Shown one piece after another: positions 59,490 through 64,000 of a DNA stretch of 64,000 nucleotides. Below the pieces are notes generated by a model. It was not told the DNA's origin and did no database searches. It worked only from the letters and a program-made list of their open reading frames with translations. Source of the stretch: Gelidibacter salicanalis (lineage in GTDB: Bacteria > Bacteroidota > Bacteroidia > Flavobacteriales > Flavobacteriaceae); NCBI RefSeq assembly GCF_007997285.1, contig NZ_VORX01000004.1, positions 353,209 to 417,208 on the forward strand, in the 5' to 3' direction. Every line of letters begins with the position of its first letter. Within the stretch, counting starts at the first letter, position 1. The translations under genes and the position numbers were made by a program.

Positions 59490-59524
59490 ATATAGGCGCA
59501 ATTGGTTGCGTCTATATATTTGTT
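59490..59524 (+). other. Left-boundary hairpin and first box of the cassette array
   Basis: ATATAGGCGCAA (59490-59501) pairs with TTGCGTCTATAT (59506-59517) around a TTGG loop, and GTT at 59522-59524 follows as in the other sites. It differs from sites 1-6: it is short, has no AAC box, and its one non-Watson-Crick pair is a G:T on the top strand. It may be an end site, a degenerate site or an attI-like sequence. Confidence 0.45.
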
Positions 59525-59562
59525 AGCAAATATTAAAAAAAACCTTCAAACTAAATATAAAA

Positions 59563-60234
59563 ATGAGTTTTTTAAAAAAATTATTCGGAAAAGATACTAA
59601 TCCTGAAAAAGAGAAATTTAAATATAGCGGAGGAAATAATGACCCTGAAAGGAATAGCAAATTTGAGGCAGACTTAAACAAAATAAAAGCAGGTGAAATT
59701 GATAAAATATTCCCAATACTTAAGCCTGGAGATTGGGTTGGGATAAAGGCAGGAGCTTTAAGACAAACCATTATTGGAGATAAAGAGAATCCAAAACTCG
59801 TAGTTGGATTTGGCTATGATGCGCCAAACAATTTTGTGTTTCTAAATTACTCTGACTACCAAGAAAGAGAGAAACTTGAAAAAATGGTTGAACAAGCCTA
59901 TGATAACTTATATAAATATGAAGTTACATTCAACGAAGTTGTTCCTAATAAAGTAATAATTATAGATGGTCAAGATTTTTGCAGTGAAAAAATTCTGGAT
60001 ACAAAATTTATGGAAGCTTTACAGAACAAAATGGGTGGAGAAAAACTGGTAGTTTCAATTCCAAGAAGAAGATGTATGATGGTTACAAACTCATTTGAGG
60101 ATGAAGCAATATTTGAACAATTTATATCAGTACACAATAGTACTTGGAATAATGATGCTTATGGAAATCCTCAAATTATGAATTCATTGTTTGTAGTTAA
60201 AAATGGTGAAATTGAAATGGTGAAAGACTTATAA
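59563..60234 (+). CDS. Hypothetical protein, cassette 1
   Basis: The 223-residue soluble protein begins FLKKLFGKDTNPEKEKFKYS and is rich in charged residues, with a central GDWVGIKAGALRQTII and FGYDAPNNFVFLNY and a later PRRRCMMVTNSFEDEAIFEQ. It has no signal peptide or membrane helix. I do not recognise a family; part of the pattern recalls DUF1444-like proteins, but this is uncertain. It lies in an array unit whose 13 terminal bases at each side (59522-59534 and 60237-60249) are complementary except position 11, like an integron gene cassette. ATG and stop fill most of the unit, as in cassettes. No promoter of its own is clear. Confidence 0.7.
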   Translation: MSFLKKLFGKDTNPEKEKFKYSGGNNDPERNSKFEADLNKIKAGEIDKIFPILKPGDWVGIKAGALRQTIIGDKENPKLVVGFGYDAPNNFVFLNYSDYQEREKLEKMVEQAYDNLYKYEVTFNEVVPNKVIIIDGQDFCSEKILDTKFMEALQNKMGGEKLVVSIPRRRCMMVTNSFEDEAIFEQFISVHNSTWNNDAYGNPQIMNSLFVVKNGEIEMVKDL

Positions 60235-60246
60235 TTAACATTTGCT

Positions 60247-60370
60247 AACACGGTATATAAAAAATAGCGGGTTTAGTGCTAAATCGAAAGTATGTGCATA
60301 TTAATAAACATTAGTGATAAACCGAAAATTAATGCATTTTTAGCCGCTACTTTTCATATACCCAACCGTT
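60247..60370 (+). repeat. attC-like site 1 (124 bp)
   Basis: It starts with AAC (60247-60249) and ends with GTT (60368-60370). An 18-base stem GTATATAAAAAATAGCGG (60253-60270) pairs with CCGCTACTTTTCATATAC (60344-60361). The only mismatches are A opposite C at stem positions 7 and 12. The spacers between box and stem are 3 (ACG) and 6 bases. The apical part differs from the other sites. The stem covaries with the other five sites. Confidence 0.8.
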
Positions 60371-60379
60371 GGCAATAAT

Positions 60380-61000
60380 ATGACTCAACACAACGACAAA
60401 ACGAACGAATTGAATAAAACTGAAATTCTGACAAATCTATTGTAGACAGCATTCGGAATTATTGGCGGAATAAGTTATTATTCAAAATCGGAATATTGGA
60501 TTTGCGGAATTATGTTTTTAATCGGAAGTTTTATACGCTTACAAACTGATAAAATCAATAGTGGGAAAATGAAAAAAATACATTTTGGGAATTTAGAAAA
60601 AAAAGGACGTTGGATAATAATAGTAATAAGCATTATTGGATTATTACTTATCATAAATGGAGCATTTGAATTTATAGAATTTGAAAACCAAAAAACGAAT
60701 AAATATTTAAATGCAATCGGATTTCTAATCGTTTTCGCAATTAGTAGCCAAATGTTCTGGTATCAGAATTATGTTCAATGGAACAAAAGAGGAATCTTAA
60801 TCAGAATAAAATCGTTCTTTGGGAAAAACATAAAATTCAAAGAAATAAAATCATCTGAATTGAATGACAAAAAGTTGATTATAACAGAAACGTATGGAAA
60901 TAAAATTGAGATTGATTTAAGTCACATAATAGAATCTGACGTTGAAAAATTAATGGATATAATAAACAAAAATACTATTGCCAACAACGTGTATAATTAA
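60380..61000 (+). pseudogene. Membrane protein gene of cassette 2, interrupted by a TAG
   Basis: From the ATG at 60380, 12 bases after the cassette's GTT, the frame reads MTQHNDKTNELNKTEILTNL, then a TAG at 60443-60445, then continues in the same frame without another stop to 61000 (TAFGIIGGISYYSKSEY, GIMFLIGSFIRLQ and more). TAG is one change from TGG (Trp) or TTG, and only the full reading gives a complete first membrane hairpin. A shorter reading from the ATG at 60512 (162 residues) would lack it. Two further helices appear (IIIVISIIGLLLIINGAFEF, IGFLIVFAISSQMF). The stop codon lies inside the downstream attC-like site. It is either a nonsense mutant or reinitiates at 60512. Confidence 0.65.
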
Positions 61001-61105
61001 TGGCTGGTTTTAGCTTGCTTACGAAAATCCTCGCGGATTTTCTATTCGTTTTTTATTTGCTAAATTAGGTGCTTAACCACGCCACTAATCATACACAAAC
61101 ACGTT
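60983..61105 (+). repeat. attC-like site 2 (123 bp)
   Basis: AAC at 60983-60985; GTT at 61103-61105. Stem GTGTATAATTAATGGC (60989-61004) pairs with GCCACTAATCATACAC (61081-61096), mismatched only as A:C at positions 7 and 12. The spacers are 3 (AAC) and 6 bases. The apical hairpin is GAAAATCC (61023-61030), TCGC, GGATTTTC (61035-61042). Confidence 0.88.
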
Positions 61106-61121
61106 GTGCGTAAGTTAACCA

Positions 61122-61655
61122 ATGAACTCTAAAAAGATAATTACATACGGAATTGGACTTTTAATCCTTGAAATAACATTTTTAGGATTATGGACTTACC
61201 AAATGGAACCTGACCCGAGTGTTTCACTTGGAATTATTATCATTGTCCCTTTTCTATTCGTTTTAAATATAATTATCGGAATTCTTTTCTATATATTTAA
61301 AAGCAAACTATCGAGTCTTTTTTTTATAAATTCCATTGTCTGTCCTTTATTATTTTTCGGAATCTGGAATTTGTGGTATATGAATTATCAAGACCGAATA
61401 TCAGAGCGGTTTGAATTTGTAATCGGAGAAAAAAACTATGAAGTCAGTTTATCGAAAAAGTCAGAATACTTCTCTATTTCGGATATGACAAACCAACAGA
61501 ATGGTACGACTACTGGACTTTATTTCGGCAAATATGAAAAAAAAGCTGATAGCATAAAATTAACTGATGGAGAAACTAAAATGTATATAGTTAAAAAGAA
61601 ATTAATCGGATTTCCAGAAAAACCAAATGAAATTAAATTAACCGAATCGGAATAA
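61122..61655 (+). CDS. Hypothetical membrane protein, cassette 3
   Basis: The 177-residue protein has three N-terminal membrane helices (residues ~6-25, TYGIGLLILEITFLGLW; ~38-58, IIIIVPFLFVLNIIIGILF; ~63-85) and then a soluble tail ending IGFPEKPNEIKLTESE. The end GFPEKPxEI also occurs in the protein of the next cassette, so the two tails may be related. No family is recognised. The ATG is 17 bases after the unit's GTT. The unit's 14-base ends (61103-61116 and 61658-61671) are complementary except position 11. Confidence 0.75.
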   Translation: MNSKKIITYGIGLLILEITFLGLWTYQMEPDPSVSLGIIIIVPFLFVLNIIIGILFYIFKSKLSSLFFINSIVCPLLFFGIWNLWYMNYQDRISERFEFVIGEKNYEVSLSKKSEYFSISDMTNQQNGTTTGLYFGKYEKKADSIKLTDGETKMYIVKKKLIGFPEKPNEIKLTESE

Positions 61656-61668
61656 AAAACCTACGCAC

Positions 61669-61791
61669 AACAATGTGTATAAGCAATGGCTTGGTCAGTC
61701 CTCACTTGGAAAATCCTGCGGATTTTCCAAAGCCAGTTTTTATTTGGAGAGGTTCGTACTTTAACACGCCACTGCTCATACACTAAACGTT
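61669..61791 (+). repeat. attC-like site 3 (123 bp)
   Basis: AAC at 61669-61671; GTT at 61789-61791. Stem GTGTATAAGCAATGGC (61675-61690) pairs with GCCACTGCTCATACAC (61768-61783), A:C mismatches only at positions 7 and 12. The spacers are 3 (AAT) and 5 bases. The apical hairpin is GGAAAATCC (61708-61716), TGC, GGATTTTCC (61720-61728). Confidence 0.9.
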
Positions 61792-61823
61792 GTGCATAAT
61801 GTCCAAAAAACCGCAGAAAATAA

Positions 61824-62423
61824 ATGAAAAACCTGAATGGAACTTGGTTAAAGATTAAAACAGGAGATGACTATTGTCGACCAGAATTTATTGAATTCAA
61901 TAACGACCAAATCAACCATTTTGACATTGAATTAAAAAGCGGAAATGAATTATCAAAAGTCCGAACTGAATGGAGCGAGAAACTTTCCGAATCAAAATAC
62001 GAATTCGTAAATGACAATCGAATAAGAATATTCAGAATGGGAAAAACTCACACTGTGTTGAGCGAAACCGAATTTAAAACAGAGGATACTGAATTTGCGA
62101 CTGACTATGAAAGAATCGAACCGACCAAAACAGATCTGGAATCCGAAAAAATTGAGAAGCTCGCATTTAAAGCTCAATGGCAAAATGAAAAAATCCCATT
62201 AGTGTTTAAAAAAGTTTTGGACAGTCAAGTGATACAAGAGCTGAACAAAAGAATGAAAAGAAATGGACGCAAATTAGTTTTGGAAAATTTACAAGGAACT
62301 TATTTCGCATCGATTTTCGAAAATGATGAACGAGAAACACTAATTGGCATAAAGGAAATTGATGAGAAAAAAGCAATTCTTTTCGGATTTCCAGAAAAAC
62401 CATATGAAATTAGGGCTGAATAA
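61824..62423 (+). CDS. Hypothetical protein, cassette 4
   Basis: The 199-residue soluble protein begins KNLNGTWLKIKTGDDYCRPE and looks like a beta-sandwich in two lipocalin-like halves; the second half contains LVLENLQGTYFASIFEND. It ends with AILFGFPEKPYEIRAE, the same closing motif as cassette 3. No signal peptide and no recognised family. The start at 61824 is 33 bases after the unit's GTT; an ATG nearer at 61801 is out of frame and stops early. The unit ends (61789-61802 and 62425-62438) are complementary except position 11. Confidence 0.72.
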   Translation: MKNLNGTWLKIKTGDDYCRPEFIEFNNDQINHFDIELKSGNELSKVRTEWSEKLSESKYEFVNDNRIRIFRMGKTHTVLSETEFKTEDTEFATDYERIEPTKTDLESEKIEKLAFKAQWQNEKIPLVFKKVLDSQVIQELNKRMKRNGRKLVLENLQGTYFASIFENDERETLIGIKEIDEKKAILFGFPEKPYEIRAE

Positions 62424-62435
62424 AACACTATGCAC

Positions 62436-62561
62436 AACACCGTGTAAAAATAATTGCTTGGTTCTCGCCTACTTGGAAATTCCTGCGGAATTTCCACAGG
62501 CTCGTTCAATTTTAGTATTTTAGGTGTTTATCCCACGCAACTATTCTTACACATAAACGTT
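62436..62561 (+). repeat. attC-like site 4 (126 bp)
   Basis: AAC at 62436-62438; GTT at 62559-62561. Stem GTGTAAAAATAATTGC (62442-62457) pairs with GCAACTATTCTTACAC (62537-62552), A:C mismatches only at positions 7 and 12. The spacers are 3 (ACC) and 6 bases. The apical hairpin is GGAAATTCC (62475-62483), TGC, GGAATTTCC (62487-62495). Confidence 0.9.
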
Positions 62562-63006
62562 AGCACACAGTTGACCAGAACGCAGAAAAGCCCAAATCCA
62601 CCGAAAAAAATTTGGTTTTTAAGAACAAAAAGAATTATTAAAAAGAAAATTCCGAATTGACTAACGTCGTTTAAAAACCAATACTTCTTGAACACTAACT
62701 ATAAGTCGCCTAAAAAGAAAAACCTTTGATTTACAAATCGTTGGCTTAAAAACAGAACCGACAAATAGAACGCTGAAATCCATTCTGTCAAATTAAAACC
62801 TTCCGAACTTAATCGCTTTTTTTTTGCTTTTTAAGTGCAAAATCAAATGTTTGTGTTTCTCGACCGAATCAAATCTGACCAAATAAAATTAAAAAGCATA
62901 CTCCTGAAAACTTTAACAAAGATTGATCTGAATTGACTACATTAGTCTGATAAACAACATTTCGAACGACTTAAAACTCGGACGAAAAAGTTAAAAACCG
63001 TGTGCT
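62562..63006 (+). other. Cassette 5, without an evident gene
   Basis: This 445-base unit is bounded by the same sites and its 14-base ends (62559-62572 and 62996-63009) are complementary except position 11, but it has no open frame of useful length in either direction. It is A-rich with many stops. A leader-like TTG frame at 62571 stops after about 29 codons. Candidates are a decayed gene, a small RNA or a functional non-coding cassette; integrons are known to contain cassettes without ORFs. Confidence 0.6.
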
Positions 63007-63129
63007 AACAGCGTGTATAAGTTATGGCTGGTTCGCGCCTACTTGGAAAATCCTGCGGATTTTCCTCAGCAGTTGACTGTTTGTAATTTTCCGTGATATC
63101 ACACGCCACAACTCATACACATAAACGTT
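63007..63129 (+). repeat. attC-like site 5 (123 bp)
   Basis: AAC at 63007-63009; GTT at 63127-63129. Stem GTGTATAAGTTATGGC (63013-63028) pairs with GCCACAACTCATACAC (63105-63120), A:C mismatches only at positions 7 and 12. The spacers are 3 (AGC) and 6 bases. The apical hairpin is GGAAAATCC (63045-63053), TGC, GGATTTTCC (63057-63065). Confidence 0.9.
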
Positions 63130-63138
63130 ACCCACAAG

Positions 63139-63729
63139 TTGAAAAAAACTCTACAAATACTATTTACTCTGATTTTTATTTCTTGTTTAGAGAATAAGAA
63201 AGAACTTATTCAAACGGAATTGAAAATAACGAATGAATTTAAAATTGAAATTTTAAATCAAATTTTGTCCGACACTATTGACTTAAAATTGATGCGAAGT
63301 AAAGAAATGTATTTATCTAATTACGATGGGATTCCACCTCCTGTTTTACCAATGGACACTAAAAGGTCTGGTTATAGCATTACTCATTCGGAATATATCG
63401 CCCAACAACTTGGAGTTAATGATGTAGAATTTATAAAAAAACAAATGGCTGATAACAAACGGTTTGACCTTAATAAACTTTCTGAATACGGATTTAATAT
63501 TTTAGACGTAAAAGGATATTTAGATAAAGAAATTTACTATAGTAAAATCTTGGAAAAAACCGAAAACCAAAAATATTATGGGTTTTTCACAGTAAGCATA
63601 CCGATTTTTAACAAAAGTCTTAACAAAGCTTATATAAGGACAATGGATTTTGGAGGAGAAACACTATTGTTAAAAAAAATAAATGACAAATGGTTAATCG
63701 ACAAAAAGATTGACAGTTGGATTGATTAA
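63139..63729 (+). CDS. Hypothetical lipoprotein, cassette 6
   Basis: The 196-residue protein starts with TTG and has a lipoprotein signal (KKTLQILFTLIFISCLENKK; Cys in FISC). The mature part has no recognised domain; it shows YDGIPPPVLPMDTKRSGYS, a helical centre and a beta-rich end (YYGFFTVSIPIFNKS, YIRTMDFGGETLLL). The TTG is ten bases after the unit's GTT and gives the signal peptide its full basic start. The unit's 14-base ends (63127-63140 and 63731-63744) are complementary except position 11. Confidence 0.75.
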   Translation: MKKTLQILFTLIFISCLENKKELIQTELKITNEFKIEILNQILSDTIDLKLMRSKEMYLSNYDGIPPPVLPMDTKRSGYSITHSEYIAQQLGVNDVEFIKKQMADNKRFDLNKLSEYGFNILDVKGYLDKEIYYSKILEKTENQKYYGFFTVSIPIFNKSLNKAYIRTMDFGGETLLLKKINDKWLIDKKIDSWID

Positions 63730-63741
63730 AAACCTGTGGGT

Positions 63742-63867
63742 AACACCGTATAAAATTAATTGCTTGGTTCTAGCCTACTTGGAAATTCCTTCGGAATTTC
63801 CTCTGGTTCGTTCCATTTTTGCTAAATTAGTTACTTAACCACGCAACTAACCTTATACATAAACGTT
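63742..63867 (+). repeat. attC-like site 6 (126 bp)
   Basis: AAC at 63742-63744; GTT at 63865-63867. Stem GTATAAAATTAATTGC (63748-63763) pairs with GCAACTAACCTTATAC (63843-63858); the mismatches are A:C at positions 7, 8 and 12. The spacers are 3 (ACC) and 6 bases. The apical hairpin is GGAAATTCC (63781-63789), TTC, GGAATTTCC (63793-63801). Confidence 0.9.
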
Positions 63868-64000
63868 GGCAATAATTCCTCTCTTCTCCCAAAAAAAATA
63901 ATCACTTTAAGGTAACGTTTTGTATCTTGGATAGTGCTCTTTGCAAGACCGATTTTAAATTGATGCTTATAAGCTCGAGCGTAATTCTGGTTGGAATGTA
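63868..64000 (+). other. Start of cassette 7, cut by the window end
   Basis: The next unit begins GTTGGCAATAATTC at 63865, with nearly the same tag as cassette 2 (GTTGGCAATAATAT). No ORF start is evident in the 133 visible bases. The array therefore continues past the window. Confidence 0.6.

Noticed and set aside
60247..63867. The six hairpin sites as ordinary intrinsic terminators
   Set aside because: They are 123-126 bp with multi-layer pairing, constant end boxes, tags shared with the gene's other end, and no consistent T-run.
59490..64000. Classical integron with GTTRRRY core sites
   Set aside because: Most boxes do not fit RRRY (GTTGTGC, GTTACCC) and no IntI or attI is present in the window. 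I call the sites attC-like only.

Overview
The window looks like a chromosomal segment of a marine-type member of the Flavobacteriaceae (Bacteroidota). The base composition is AT-rich. There is a SusC/SusD pair with a solitary ECF sigma factor, Bacteroidota-type promoters (TTG, about 19-20 bases, TAnnTTTG) and a complete thiamine operon. The ribonucleotide reductase has its ATP-cone on the beta subunit, a form known from flavobacteria such as Leeuwenhoekiella.

Layout. (1) 1-12200 is a defence and toxin island: the 3' part of a type I restriction subunit (HsdR); a mobile mystery protein A/B pair (HTH regulator plus Fic enzyme) behind four evenly spaced palindromes; a four-gene Wadjet-like condensin/nuclease system (JetABCD); and a tripartite HipB-HipS-HipT kinase toxin system with palindromic operators. 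(2) 12200-17950 is a sparse accessory region with a decayed Fic-like fragment, an orphan NeuD-like acetyltransferase, a MITE and a secreted alpha/beta hydrolase. (3) 18000-36220 is rich in phosphoesterases: a very large phosphodiester-glycosidase/metallophosphoesterase fusion, a membrane-anchored EEP phosphatase, a TonB receptor with a PepSY partner, and a SusC-SusD-calcineurin phosphoesterase-GDPD lipoprotein operon with an ECF sigma factor upstream. Together these suggest uptake and stripping of phosphodiester-containing polymers or headgroups. (4) 36411-43876 is a TPP-riboswitch-controlled thiamine operon, thiS-C-(TenI/ThiE-like)-D-E-G-H-F. (5) 44260-49611 is a response regulator and a histidine kinase with ten PAS domains. 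(6) 50714-55363 holds a frameshifted TVP38-type membrane protein and nrdB-nrdA. (7) 55740-58441 is mobile debris: two MITEs, a conjugative transposon traN fragment and an IS1182-like transposase remnant. A parDE pair follows.

(8) 59490 to the window end is the most unusual part. It is an array of same-strand units, each about 450-740 bp: a small ORF (one unit has none) followed by a 123-126 bp structured site. Six sites are complete. Their architecture closely parallels integron attC sites: AAC and GTT box bases, an asymmetric unpaired spacer (3 versus 5-6 nt), a long stem and, in five of the six, a 8-9 bp apical hairpin. The stems covary between sites. The few stem mismatches are always A opposite C on the top strand, so on the bottom strand they are T:G wobbles. 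The first and last 13-14 bases of every complete unit are complementary, as in integron cassettes, again with one conserved A:C mismatch at position 11. The boxes do not fit GTTRRRY and no integrase is in the window, so this appears to be an integron-like cassette array, or an attC-like cluster without an integrase, of a divergent type.

Four copies of a 216-228 bp MITE with 16-18 bp imperfect terminal inverted repeats and 9-bp target duplications are spread over 14-58 kb. They show a transposase of the same specificity has been active in this genome.
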